This document shows positions 24,934 to 33,899 of a stretch of DNA of 64,000 nt, one piece after another. Every line of letters starts with the position of its first letter. Positions within the stretch are counted from its first letter, which is position 1. The translations under genes were made by a program, and so were the position numbers. The stretch is from an uncultured Psychroflexus sp. (GTDB lineage: Bacteria; Bacteroidota; Bacteroidia; Flavobacteriales; Flavobacteriaceae), in assembly GCA_913062845.1 (NCBI GenBank), contig CAJXVZ010000002.1:1-64000 (forward strand), given 5' to 3'. A model generated the notes under the pieces. The model had not been told where the DNA came from, did no database searches, and was given only the letters and a program-made list of their open reading frames with translations.

Positions 24934-27228
24934 ATGAAATCAAAATTGTGGGCTCTCTTTATGAGCCTGTCGTTTGGTATGCTTTTCAGCCAAACGAAAA
25001 CCCTTTCTATTATAGACAAAGACACACAAAAAACCATAGAAAATGTCTATGCTAAAAATACATCTACACAGGAAATAAGATTTTCAAAAGACTTCGTATT
25101 AATTTTAGAATCAGGTGAAACTTACCTTATTCAAAGCATGGGATACAAAACCATAGAAATTAAGGTCGATGAAAACACGTCTGAAACATTAGCCTTAAAA
25201 CCAATCCCTATTGAACTGGGCGAAGTTTTGGTTAATGGCAACTTGTTTGAGGATCCTGTCATGAGCCTATCTACGCCGGATCTAACCAAAAATGTAGTGC
25301 AGCCAAAAAATGTAGCTGATCTATTCCATAATATTGAAGGTTTTGGCGTGATAAAACGTGGCAATTATGCCATAGACCCCAGTTTTAGAGCAGCGCAATA
25401 CGAACAATTGAACATTCAGTATGATGGCGGCACTAAAGTTATGCATGCGTGTCCAAACCGTATGGATCCCATAACCACGCACGTTATCCCGGAAAACATA
25501 GAAAGGATTGAAGTGATAAGAGGTCCGTTTTCAGTAAGATACGGCTCTACTTTTGGAGGTATCATCAACATTGTTACACAAAAGCCAGAATTTGATGAAT
25601 ATGGACTTTCCGGTGCTGTATCTACAGGCTATGAGAGCAATGGTAATAATTCTATAAGTATGGCTCAACTTCAGTATGCCAATGAAAAGTTTGATGTTTT
25701 AGGCAGTTATGCCTACAGGGATTATGGCAATTATGAAGATGGTCTTGGCCGAGAAATCCCATCATCTTTTCGAAGCATAGATCACGCCTTAGGCTTAGGC
25801 TATAATTTCACAACCAATGAACGCATTAAACTCCAATGGCGACAATCCTTTGGCAGAGACGTACTTCATGCATCTTTACCCATGGATTCTGATTATGACG
25901 ATTCGAGTATTCTGTCTTTGGATTATCATAAGAAAAACATGAATGGTATGCTTAATCAAATTAAAGCTAAAGTGTATTATTCTTATGTGGACCACCTTAT
26001 GAGTAATACCAGAAGAGCAAATTTTTCAACGGTTGAAGCCTTTTCTCCGGTAGATGCGACAACAGCCGGTGGTAAATTTGAAGCCAAATTGGTTTTTAAT
26101 GACAAATGGACAACCTATACCGGTGTTGATGCTTTGTTGATTGCCAGAGATGGCGTAAGAAACCGATTAGTTAAACAAAACATGATGGGCATGCAGCTGG
26201 ATATGCCTATGGCTTTTGAAGACAAGATCTGGCAGGACAGTTATATTAATGATTATGGTGTTTTTGCAGAATCTATTTACGAATTTGACAATTCTACCTC
26301 ATTACAATTTGGTATAAGATATGATTTGGTTTCCTCTGAAATCCAGGATCCGGATGAACTTTTTTTGGAATACTATCCGGATTTGGAACAAAGAACTGAA
26401 CATAATCTTAGCGGAACAGTCTCATTAAAGAAAAGATTTGAAAATGGTGACGTTTTAGAATTCACCATAGGTCGTGGTGTACGTTCTGCCAATATGATTG
26501 AGCGGGCCATCAATCATTTTCAGATTGGACAGGATCCTTTTGAATATGTTGGTAATCCTAATCTTGATGCAGAAGTGAACAATCAGATAGAAGTCGCCTA
26601 TAGAGGCAGCAAGGCTTTAAATGGCTCTGTGAATAAAATTGATTATTTTGCATCTACTTACTATTCTTTATTTGAAAATTACATTGTTGGTATTATCGAT
26701 CCCACAAAGACCAGGCGGTTTATGCCTAATGCAGAACCCACTAATCCTAAGGTGTTCAGGAATTTAGAGAATGCCTATAAAACCGGATTTGAAGCAGGTT
26801 TTGGTGTCAGTTTTATGGACAATTTCAGGTTTGGTACAGAAATCTCTTATGTCTATACAAGAAATGAAGATCTGGGTGAAGCCTTGCCGCTTACTACGCC
26901 ATTGAGAAGCAACTTTCAATTAACTTATGAAAATAAAAAATTGTTCGCAGGTTTGTATTACACCCTTGTTGCAGAACAGAATCAACTGGCCAACAGCTTT
27001 GGAGAAATGACTGCAACACCCGGGTATGGACTATTTGACATTAAAGCCAATTACGAACTGTTCAGAAACATGAATATTGGCGTAGCTGTTTTGAATGTAT
27101 TTGATAAATTTTATTTTGATCACCTCAATTTTGCATTTAGAAATCAGGATATCAACAATTTATCAGGCATGGAAAGATTAACCGATCCAGGCATTAATGC
27201 CAGTGTGTTTTTGAAGTATAGTTTTTAA
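24934..27228 (+). CDS. TonB-dependent outer membrane receptor, OprC/NosA-like (copper)
   Basis: 764 residues: signal peptide (about 1-19), a short carboxypeptidase-regulatory-like domain (20-95), the plug and a 22-strand barrel ending in a terminal Phe. The plug contains VMHACPNRMDP (169-179). CPNRMDP with the preceding Met/His is the hallmark of the copper receptors OprC and NosA, where the Cys and Met bind Cu. Here the candidates are M170, H171, C173 and M177. Next comes RIEVIRGPFSVRYGSTFGGIINIVT, the usual plug core. Upstream is the CDGKC protein, downstream a secreted thioredoxin, together forming a plausible copper uptake and handling group. Confidence 0.85.
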   Translation: MKSKLWALFMSLSFGMLFSQTKTLSIIDKDTQKTIENVYAKNTSTQEIRFSKDFVLILESGETYLIQSMGYKTIEIKVDENTSETLALKPIPIELGEVLVNGNLFEDPVMSLSTPDLTKNVVQPKNVADLFHNIEGFGVIKRGNYAIDPSFRAAQYEQLNIQYDGGTKVMHACPNRMDPITTHVIPENIERIEVIRGPFSVRYGSTFGGIINIVTQKPEFDEYGLSGAVSTGYESNGNNSISMAQLQYANEKFDVLGSYAYRDYGNYEDGLGREIPSSFRSIDHALGLGYNFTTNERIKLQWRQSFGRDVLHASLPMDSDYDDSSILSLDYHKKNMNGMLNQIKAKVYYSYVDHLMSNTRRANFSTVEAFSPVDATTAGGKFEAKLVFNDKWTTYTGVDALLIARDGVRNRLVKQNMMGMQLDMPMAFEDKIWQDSYINDYGVFAESIYEFDNSTSLQFGIRYDLVSSEIQDPDELFLEYYPDLEQRTEHNLSGTVSLKKRFENGDVLEFTIGRGVRSANMIERAINHFQIGQDPFEYVGNPNLDAEVNNQIEVAYRGSKALNGSVNKIDYFASTYYSLFENYIVGIIDPTKTRRFMPNAEPTNPKVFRNLENAYKTGFEAGFGVSFMDNFRFGTEISYVYTRNEDLGEALPLTTPLRSNFQLTYENKKLFAGLYYTLVAEQNQLANSFGEMTATPGYGLFDIKANYELFRNMNIGVAVLNVFDKFYFDHLNFAFRNQDINNLSGMERLTDPGINASVFLKYSF

Positions 27229-27235
27229 AAAACTG

Positions 27236-27316
27236 GAGTTGTTTCAAAACCTTTGTCCTCGCAATCTGAACTTGCTTCAAGTTCTATGACAAGACTTATT
27301 GGTTTTGGGACAGCTT
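27236..27316. repeat. Nested inverted repeat (81 bases) after the copper receptor gene
   Basis: Outer arms GAGTTGTTTCAAAACC (27236-27251) and GGTTTTGGGACAGCTT (27301-27316) pair with a few G-T or mismatched positions. Inside are TTGTC/GACAA (27253-27257, 27288-27292) and GAACTTG/CAAGTTC (27268-27284). The three nested stems make one long hairpin. It may terminate the receptor transcript or be a copy of an intergenic repeat family. Confidence 0.6.
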
Positions 27317-27398
27317 CTTTCCTACCTTTTCTTAATTATATGAAAGCTCAACCCATAAACCAAATTTAGTTTCTATTTTTACAGTAAATTCTAATATA

Positions 27399-27947
27399 AT
27401 GGCCAAAATACTAATTTTTGTTTTCATGCTATTTTTAGGCATAACTTATAGCTTTAGCCAAAAAATCAATTGGGTAACTATAGAAGAGGCCCAGGAACTC
27501 ACAAAAAAAGAACCCCGAAAAATCATCATGGATGTCTATACCAACTGGTGTGGTCCTTGTAAACTCCTCGATAGAAACACCTTTGGAAACGCAGATGTAG
27601 CCGAATATATCAATGAAAATTATTACGCCGTAAAATTTAATGCAGAAGGAGATTCAACTGTAAATTTTGAAGAAAACACCTTTACAAATCCAAATTATGA
27701 CCCGGCAAAAGCTAACCGACGAAACGCCAAACATCAATTTGCAAGCTACCTGAATGTGAGAGCATATCCTACAATCATTTTTTTAGATGAAAATTTAAAC
27801 CTTATTGCTCCAATTACGGGATATCTAAGTCCTAAACAAATCGAAATCTACCTGAAACTATTTTATTCAAACGATTATAAAAGCGTAAGCAGCAAAGAAG
27901 ACTGGGAGAACTATCAAAAAGAGTTTGTCAATAAATTCGAAGGTTAA
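27399..27947 (+). CDS. Secreted thioredoxin-family protein
   Basis: 182 residues with a signal peptide (about 1-20, ending SFSQ). The thioredoxin-like core has the active site YTNWCGPCKLLDRNTF (redox WCGPC, near residues 50-54) and a cis-proline region in RAYPTIIFLDE. An insert of about 40 residues lies between the active site and the cis-Pro, as in DUF255-like and other Bacteroidota periplasmic thioredoxins. It probably reduces or exchanges disulfides in the envelope. It follows the copper receptor on the same strand after a hairpin, so co-regulation is uncertain. Convergent with the next gene, 11 bases apart. Confidence 0.85.
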   Translation: MAKILIFVFMLFLGITYSFSQKINWVTIEEAQELTKKEPRKIIMDVYTNWCGPCKLLDRNTFGNADVAEYINENYYAVKFNAEGDSTVNFEENTFTNPNYDPAKANRRNAKHQFASYLNVRAYPTIIFLDENLNLIAPITGYLSPKQIEIYLKLFYSNDYKSVSSKEDWENYQKEFVNKFEG

Positions 27948-27958
27948 TCACAACCCGT

Positions 27959-29080
27959 TTATGGTATTATCACCTTTCTGGTTTCCTGAAATTCTGAATT
28001 TTTAAGCTTTAACAGATATATTCCCGAAGACCATTCATCTATCGCAATTTGGCAGGACTTTCTGTTAACATTTTTTCTAAAAATGCGCTTTCCAAACAAA
28101 TTAAAAATTTCTACTTCATAAGCTGATAAACCTTTAACCTCGATATTCAAAAACTGACCGACAACCGGATTTGGAAAAACTTTCACTTCATATTGATTGA
28201 AATTCTGCGTGCTAAAATTTTCATCCCAAATGGCCTGTACCCAGATAGGATTGTCAATAAATGGATTTCTGTTGTTCTGATGAAGAAAACCATTATTATT
28301 TCGGTCTAATTCCTCAGGAGAAACGGGATCACTAAGATGCCAGCCTAACAACATATCGATATACCAGTCATCATAAAACTGACTACTATCCTGATTGAGC
28401 ACATTATCATTGGGGTTATCCCAGCCACCTGTATTTACTTCATCTTCATAACGTGTAGCAAAATAAAATAGTCCTCTTGCAATGTCTCCTTTAAATTCAT
28501 CTAAAGGTTCAAATACAGTTCCATTGTAACCCGGATAGACGTTTGGACCCCTTTTACTGCCATTTAAAGTGGTCAGGTCCGGATTGTTAACCTCGCCAAA
28601 AGGAAAATTACTGCGATAACCATTCACCTGACCGTCAGTTGGAAACACATAATGAATATCTCCTCTCATCGGCATTTGCTGATTAAAAAATGACTGTGGC
28701 AACAAATGCTCTTTGTTATAACAAACGCCTTCAGCATTGTAATTTCCACATTCGTCTGTCACCAATACATGATTATAAGGGTCAGTTCCATCAGGATTTT
28801 CTGAATAGATATCCAGTAAAAATCCGTCGTTGTCATAATTACTATAGGTATCTATAAAGCCCGAATTAGGCATAGGATAAGCTAAATCCAGATCTGAATA
28901 AGGTTGTGGATTGTGTGCCGGTTGACCATTACCATCATCCGTATCGTCAATAATATTCTTTAATGCCGTTTTCAGCTGAAAACCTATAAGACCCTGAGCA
29001 TTGTCATAATAGCCCTGTGGAGCTTGTGCAAAGACTGTTATAGTAAATAATATAAATAATGTTGTAAAAATTCCTTTCAT
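27959..29080 (-). CDS. Secreted endonuclease I with type IX secretion sorting domain
   Basis: 373 residues. Signal peptide (1-18, VFAQA), then an endonuclease I (EndA/Vvn-like) domain: a nonspecific nuclease with the metal/His motif YNKEHLLPQSFF, followed by RGDIHYVFPTDGQVNGYRSNFPFG and a late RNNNGFLHQNNRNPFIDNP with the family's conserved acidic/Asn residues. The last 75 residues (QYEVKVFPNPVVGQFLNIEV ... GIYLLKL) are a T9SS type A C-terminal sorting domain, so the enzyme is exported through the type IX system, probably to degrade extracellular DNA for nutrients. Confidence 0.93.
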   Translation of the reverse strand: MKGIFTTLFILFTITVFAQAPQGYYDNAQGLIGFQLKTALKNIIDDTDDGNGQPAHNPQPYSDLDLAYPMPNSGFIDTYSNYDNDGFLLDIYSENPDGTDPYNHVLVTDECGNYNAEGVCYNKEHLLPQSFFNQQMPMRGDIHYVFPTDGQVNGYRSNFPFGEVNNPDLTTLNGSKRGPNVYPGYNGTVFEPLDEFKGDIARGLFYFATRYEDEVNTGGWDNPNDNVLNQDSSQFYDDWYIDMLLGWHLSDPVSPEELDRNNNGFLHQNNRNPFIDNPIWVQAIWDENFSTQNFNQYEVKVFPNPVVGQFLNIEVKGLSAYEVEIFNLFGKRIFRKNVNRKSCQIAIDEWSSGIYLLKLKNSEFQETRKVIIP

Positions 29081-29151
29081 AAATCGAATTATTCTGTGTA
29101 CAAAGATTGAAAAAATAAATGGTTTTAATCCTTAATATAAAGTAACAAATA

Positions 29152-30360
29152 TTATTCCTTTTTTAGTTTGGCCATATAAAATCCATCCTGACCGGTTTGA
29201 TGGGTAAAAATAGGCTTATCTGTTATGAGTTTGAAGCTTTTTCCAGATTCTGATGCTAAAAAGGCATCTACCTGCGCTCTGTTTTCAGAAGGTAAAACAG
29301 AACAAGTGGCATAAACCAAAGTACCACCGGGTTTTAATATCTTAGAATAATCCTGTAGAATTTGCTGCTGAGTTTGTTTGATGTTATTGATAAAATCATG
29401 GGTCAGTTTCCATTTGGCATCGGGATTTCTTCTCAACACACCCAAACCGCTACAGGGCGCATCAATCAGGACAGCATCGGCAGAAGATTTCAATTTTTTG
29501 ATGACTTTACTACTATCTATATGTCGGGTTTCTAAGTTGAAAGCTTTAGCCCTTCTGGCTCTTCGTTTAAGCTCCACCAATTTCTTCTTATAAATATCTA
29601 AAGCTATAATTTGACCTTTATTTTCCATCAAGGAAGCCATGTGTAGACTTTTACCGCCAGCTCCGGCACAGGTGTCTACAACTCTCATTCCCGGTTTTGG
29701 ATCAAGCATTTCTGTGACCATCTGCGAAGATGTCCCCTGAACTTCAAACCATCCTTTCTTAAAGGTTTCGGTTTTAAAAACATCGGCACGCTCATGTAGT
29801 TCTACACCATCCCATACAGCCTTTACTGGTTTCGCTATAATTCCTTCTTTGTCCAGGCTGTTGATGAGTTTCTTTCGGTCAGTGAGCAGTCGATTGGCAC
29901 GTAAAATGACGGGGGCAGTATCGTTTTGAGCGTAAATTTCAGGCTCCCACAACTCACCAAGCTCGCTGTGTCCGAGTTTATCGAACCAATCCGGTATTGA
30001 GGCTTTGAACTTTCTGATTTTGGAAAGTTCATCAAACCTGCCTTTGATCCTTCGCGTGGGCGTATTATGGAATTGTGGCCATTCCGGCAGTTTTATACCT
30101 TTTAGTGTAACCCAAACCGCAAACATTCTGAATAGATCTTCTTGTTTGTAAGGTTTATGCGCATCGCCGATTTCGGCATACAGACGCTGCCAACGAACAA
30201 TATCGTAAACCGTTTCAGCAATAAAACCTCTGTCTCTGGAACCCCAGCGTTTATCTTTTTTTAATGTTTTATGGAGCTGTTTGTCTGCGTATTCTCCTTT
30301 GTTAAAAATGAGTTGCAAACAATCTACAACAGCAAAAACCAAATTTCTGTGTAAGCGCAT
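29152..30360 (-). CDS. RsmB/NOP-family rRNA (cytosine-C5)-methyltransferase
   Basis: 402 residues. The N-terminal NusB-like domain (RNLVFAVVDCLQLIFNKGEYADKQL) is followed by a SAM-dependent methyltransferase with VVDTCAGAGGKSLHMASL (SAM loop), DIYKKKLVELKRRARR, LIDAPCSGLGVLRRNPDAKW and the catalytic-cysteine motif YATCSVLPSENRAQVD. The two cysteines of the PCSG and TCS motifs identify an m5C methyltransferase; RsmB acts on 16S rRNA C967, but the exact target here is not proven. A -7 element TACTTTTG (complement of 30377-30384) lies 16 bases upstream of the start. Confidence 0.92.
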   Translation of the reverse strand: MRLHRNLVFAVVDCLQLIFNKGEYADKQLHKTLKKDKRWGSRDRGFIAETVYDIVRWQRLYAEIGDAHKPYKQEDLFRMFAVWVTLKGIKLPEWPQFHNTPTRRIKGRFDELSKIRKFKASIPDWFDKLGHSELGELWEPEIYAQNDTAPVILRANRLLTDRKKLINSLDKEGIIAKPVKAVWDGVELHERADVFKTETFKKGWFEVQGTSSQMVTEMLDPKPGMRVVDTCAGAGGKSLHMASLMENKGQIIALDIYKKKLVELKRRARRAKAFNLETRHIDSSKVIKKLKSSADAVLIDAPCSGLGVLRRNPDAKWKLTHDFINNIKQTQQQILQDYSKILKPGGTLVYATCSVLPSENRAQVDAFLASESGKSFKLITDKPIFTHQTGQDGFYMAKLKKE

Positions 30361-30438
30361 AATCTATTTTGATTTGCAAAAGTAGTTAATCTATCTGGGG
30401 TAGATAAATGAAATATTTAAGGAATAAATAATTGTACT

Positions 30439-30867
30439 CTAATTACTCGCCTGGTATTGCTTGAGCAGCTCTTTATTAAAATCATAATCTGCTTTCTTAA
30501 GCTGCATGATCTTTTTTGGAGTAATTACGGTCATTAGATCAATAATATAATCTTCGCGGTATTTTAATCTTGATTTTTTATAATCTCTGTAATCACTTAG
30601 TAATTTTTCTGCTTCTTTTTCAGATAAATTATCAATATTCTTGAGGCCTTTCTTAATGGGCTCCCATTTATTCTTCTTCAAATCCTCATAGCGTTTATTG
30701 TGCTTATTGTAAATAGGCCAAAAAACCTGTGCTTCTTCAGGAGAAAGGTCCAGCCTCTCTGTAATGAATGCTATTTTATAGGAATTAACGTCACTGTCAT
30801 CTATTTTTTGTGCAAACAGACTTACAGTGAAAAACAAACCGCAAATTAGTATGATTGTCTTCATCAT
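30439..30867 (-). CDS. Secreted Spy/CpxP-like protein of the ECF sigma operon
   Basis: 142 residues: signal peptide (1-19, VSLFAQ) and an all-helical, highly charged mature part with LDLSPEEAQVFWPIYNKHNKRYEDLKK, the pattern of periplasmic Spy/CpxP-type proteins that bind unfolded proteins or metals. It is the last gene of the run ABC transporter - ECF sigma factor - membrane protein - this gene, and such proteins are often annotated as sensors of ECF sigma factors in Flavobacteria. A stress-sensing role is inferred. Confidence 0.75.
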   Translation of the reverse strand: MMKTIILICGLFFTVSLFAQKIDDSDVNSYKIAFITERLDLSPEEAQVFWPIYNKHNKRYEDLKKNKWEPIKKGLKNIDNLSEKEAEKLLSDYRDYKKSRLKYREDYIIDLMTVITPKKIMQLKKADYDFNKELLKQYQASN

Positions 30868-30874
30868 TTTAAAA

Positions 30875-31342
30875 TTAATAGTCCATAAGTTGTTCCAATG
30901 AACTATCGTCTAAATCTTCAATTATGGTGTTTTCCTTTATATTTTCTTTATCGAAATTAAATTTCAGATTATCATCTTCAACGTACAAATCATCTTCCAT
31001 CATTATCTCATATTCGAGATAGTTCTCAATATCTGACTGGTCTAATTTACTAAAATTTAATGATGTATCTGGTTCGGTTCGAAATAATCCTAATAAAAGC
31101 GTTCCAAGTATTGCCAATAAAACAGCTGCCACAGCAATTGTTTTGTAGACTTCATAAAGCTTTCTGACCTTAACCGGTTTTGGCGTTTCCAGTTTAAAAT
31201 CTTCGAAGTAATTATCAGGTACAATAAATCCGGATTGATTTTGATTTGCTTTCAGGTCTTTAATTTTGAGCTTAAAATCTTCAAAATAAGACTCAGGAAC
31301 CTTAAATCCAGTTGACTTCGATATGTGTTTTGAGTTCTTCAT
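30875..31342 (-). CDS. Single-span membrane protein next to ECF sigma factor, candidate anti-sigma factor
   Basis: 155 residues. The cytoplasmic part holds two tandem copies of a short motif, FKVPESYFEDFKLKIKDLK (about 13-31) and FIVPDNYFEDFKL (about 39-51). Then one membrane helix (about 66-88) and a very acidic tail ending SSLEQLMDY. Topology (sigma-facing N-terminus, one span, outside tail) and position just after the sigma gene suggest an anti-sigma factor, although no zinc-binding HxxxCxxC is present. The duplicated motif is known to me from flavobacterial proteins in the same position but has no defined function. Confidence 0.65.
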   Translation of the reverse strand: MKNSKHISKSTGFKVPESYFEDFKLKIKDLKANQNQSGFIVPDNYFEDFKLETPKPVKVRKLYEVYKTIAVAAVLLAILGTLLLGLFRTEPDTSLNFSKLDQSDIENYLEYEIMMEDDLYVEDDNLKFNFDKENIKENTIIEDLDDSSLEQLMDY

Positions 31343-31374
31343 CTGTTTCTTAGACTATTGATTTTCAAAATAGT

Positions 31375-31923
31375 TTAATTGGATTTTAAGTATTCTTCTA
31401 CTTTCTTAGAGGCATGATGGTAATTGGATTTTAATGCACCTTCGGTTGTATTCAACAGCTCTGCCATATCCTGATATTTCATTTCTTCAAAGTACCTGAG
31501 CTGAAATACCTCTCTTTGTTTTTCAGGCAAGGTATTAATGGCTTTTTGAAGTTTCAATTTGATTTCATCGCCTTCAAAATAGACATCACTTTCAAGATTA
31601 TTGACAATGTGATCCTGTAATTCTTCGCTGCTGATTTTTAATTGTTTCGAACGTTTCTTTAGAAAGGTATAGGACTCATTTCTGGCTATTCTGTACATCC
31701 AGGAATACAATCGACTGTCACCCTTAAACTTTTTTATATTTCTGTAGATCTTAATAAAAGTGTTTTGTAACACATCATCGGTATCCTGATGATTCTTGAG
31801 CAGGTATCGAATGTGCCAATAAAGTCTTTCCTTATAGCAATCAACCAACTCCTGAAAAGCACCATCTGCTTGACGTGCTGAACAAAGTCTTGCGATTAAA
31901 TCCTTTTCTTCATCTATATCCAT
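31375..31923 (-). CDS. ECF-type RNA polymerase sigma factor
   Basis: 182 residues with region 2 (LYWHIRYLLKNHQDTDDVLQNTFIKIYRNIKKF, SRLYSWMYRIARNESYTFLK) and region 4 (INTLPEKQREVFQLRYFEEMKYQDMAELL, TTEGALKSNYHHA). This is the two-domain architecture of extracytoplasmic function sigma factors. It binds core polymerase and redirects it to stress promoters. Four bases after the ABC transporter gene and 32 bases before the candidate anti-sigma gene on the same strand. Confidence 0.93.
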   Translation of the reverse strand: MDIDEEKDLIARLCSARQADGAFQELVDCYKERLYWHIRYLLKNHQDTDDVLQNTFIKIYRNIKKFKGDSRLYSWMYRIARNESYTFLKKRSKQLKISSEELQDHIVNNLESDVYFEGDEIKLKLQKAINTLPEKQREVFQLRYFEEMKYQDMAELLNTTEGALKSNYHHASKKVEEYLKSN

Positions 31924-31926
31924 ACA

Positions 31927-33756
31927 CTAATCCTGAAATGATTGCATATCTACAAGCTTTTTATACATTCCGTTTTTGGCGATCAGCTCTGTATGTTTTC
32001 CTTTTTCTACAATTTCACCTTCCTGCATCACAACGATTTCATCAGCATTTTGAATAGTGGACAACCTGTGAGCAATAACTACCGAAGTCCGGTTTCTCAT
32101 CATATTTTCGAGGGCTTGCTGTACGAGTTTTTCACTCTCGGTATCCAGAGCAGACGTAGCTTCATCCAGGATCATTATTGGTGGATTTTTAAGTACTGCT
32201 CTTGCAATAGACAAGCGCTGTTTTTGTCCACCACTGAGTTTATTACCGCTATCTCCAATATTGGTCTGCAAACCCTTGGGCAGATTCATTACAAAATCAT
32301 AAGCATTTGCAATCTTTAATGCATTCTCAATCTCTTCTTTGGTGGCTTCAGGTTTTCCTATTTTTAAATTTTCTTCTACAGTATCATTGAACAGAATAGA
32401 ATCCTGAGTCACCAGTCCCATAAGGTTGCGCAGTGCGCTCTGCTTGATGTCTTTAATATTAATACCATCAATTTTAATTTCCCCTTTTTGAATATCGTAA
32501 AAACGCGTTATTAAATTAGCAATAGTTGATTTACCACTACCTGACTGCCCGACCAATGCCAGTGTTTTACCCTTTGATAGCTTTGCTGAAAAATTTTTTA
32601 AAACATACTCATCTTCATACTTAAAGTATATATTTTCAAGACTGATAGCATCTGAAAAATCCTGTTTTTCTTGTGCATTTGGGTTATCCTGAATGTTGTT
32701 TTCAGTTTCAAGGATTTGCAATACGCGTTCTGCTGCTGCATCTCCTTTTTTAACGTTGTAAAAGGCTTTTGAAATTGCCTTTGCCGGTGTCAGAATATTA
32801 TAGGCCAACCCCATAAAACCAATAAAGGTTGCACCATCCAGAGTATCTTCTACTAAAACCATATTCCCTCCATACCAGAGCAATACAGCAATTACAGTAA
32901 TTCCTAAAAATTCTGAAGCAGGAGATGCGAGGTTTTGTCTATTGACAAGATTGTTTGAAAAGTCAAAAAAACGCTTTGTTGAGTCTGAAAATTTTCGGTT
33001 AAAAATTAATTCAGCATTAAATCCTTTTATGATTTTAAGCCCGCCAAGAGTCTCTTCAAGAATAGATAGCAGATAACCCTGTTCATTTTGAACCCGGTCT
33101 GATTTTTTCTTTAAAGATTTACCTATAACTGAGATTATAAAACCTGAAATAGGTATAAATATAAAAACGAAAAGAGTAAGCTTGGGGCTGAGAAAAAGCA
33201 TTGCACCAATTGTAAATATTATTGTTAACGGGTCTCTGATGATAAGCTCCAAAATAGAAAGAAAAGAATGTTGTATTTCGAGCACATCCGTGGTGATCCT
33301 GGCAATAGTATCCCCTTTCCGCTTTTCTGAATAGTGCGATAAAGACAATTCTGTTGTTTTTTTATACAAGGCATTTCTCAGGTCTTTTAGTACACCATTA
33401 CGCAGAAAAGTAATGAAATATAGAGCAAAATAATTGGAGACATTCTTAAGGAAAAACAATATCACAACAAGTCCTATAACGATCAGTAATGTTTTTGAAG
33501 GATCATTGTTTGCGGTATTTTGTATGAAGTATGCCAAACTATCAAACACAAAATCCTTTAATTCCAAAACACCTGTGTAAACTGGCTTTTCCGTAATAGG
33601 TTCCTGTTCATCACTAAACAGTATATTTATCATTGGAATCAATGAAATAAAAGACAAAGTACCAAATAGGGCATAAAATATATTCGAGATGATATTCCCC
33701 ACAGCATACATTCTGTATGGCTTGGCAAAACGAATAATTTTCTTAAAATAATTCAT
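31927..33756 (-). CDS. MsbA-like ABC exporter (fused membrane and ATPase domains)
   Basis: 609 residues: six membrane helices in the first 330, then an ATPase domain with Walker A GQSGSGKST, Q-loop, signature LSGGQKQR, Walker B IMILDEATSALD and the H-loop VIAHRLST. This half-transporter architecture is that of MsbA and lipid or peptide exporters, working as homodimers in the inner membrane. The substrate cannot be told; lipid A core flipping is one option. First gene of the leftward ECF operon, with a -7 element TATCTTTG upstream. Confidence 0.9.
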   Translation of the reverse strand: MNYFKKIIRFAKPYRMYAVGNIISNIFYALFGTLSFISLIPMINILFSDEQEPITEKPVYTGVLELKDFVFDSLAYFIQNTANNDPSKTLLIVIGLVVILFFLKNVSNYFALYFITFLRNGVLKDLRNALYKKTTELSLSHYSEKRKGDTIARITTDVLEIQHSFLSILELIIRDPLTIIFTIGAMLFLSPKLTLFVFIFIPISGFIISVIGKSLKKKSDRVQNEQGYLLSILEETLGGLKIIKGFNAELIFNRKFSDSTKRFFDFSNNLVNRQNLASPASEFLGITVIAVLLWYGGNMVLVEDTLDGATFIGFMGLAYNILTPAKAISKAFYNVKKGDAAAERVLQILETENNIQDNPNAQEKQDFSDAISLENIYFKYEDEYVLKNFSAKLSKGKTLALVGQSGSGKSTIANLITRFYDIQKGEIKIDGINIKDIKQSALRNLMGLVTQDSILFNDTVEENLKIGKPEATKEEIENALKIANAYDFVMNLPKGLQTNIGDSGNKLSGGQKQRLSIARAVLKNPPIMILDEATSALDTESEKLVQQALENMMRNRTSVVIAHRLSTIQNADEIVVMQEGEIVEKGKHTELIAKNGMYKKLVDMQSFQD

Positions 33757-33792
33757 GATCGTAAATCTCTTCCTGTATCAGGAAAATTTGGG

Positions 33793-33800
33793 CAAAGATA
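33793..33800 (-). promoter_or_regulatory. -7 promoter element of the ABC exporter / sigma operon
   Basis: CAAAGATA on the plus strand reads TATCTTTG on the minus strand, matching TAnnTTTG, 36 bases before the exporter ATG. No clear -33 TTG at the usual spacing. Confidence 0.5.
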
Positions 33801-33899
33801 CATTTAATTCGCCGATAGCTTAGAATCCTTTATGAGTATGTTAATTCTAAAACAATTTCAGCCAAAGTGTATATTAATAAAAATGATTAATTTTAAGGC

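Noticed and set aside
31927-33756. ABC exporter and ECF operon as a secondary-metabolite or bacteriocin locus
   Set aside because: No biosynthetic, precursor or immunity genes nearby; a housekeeping lipid exporter next to an ECF unit is simpler.
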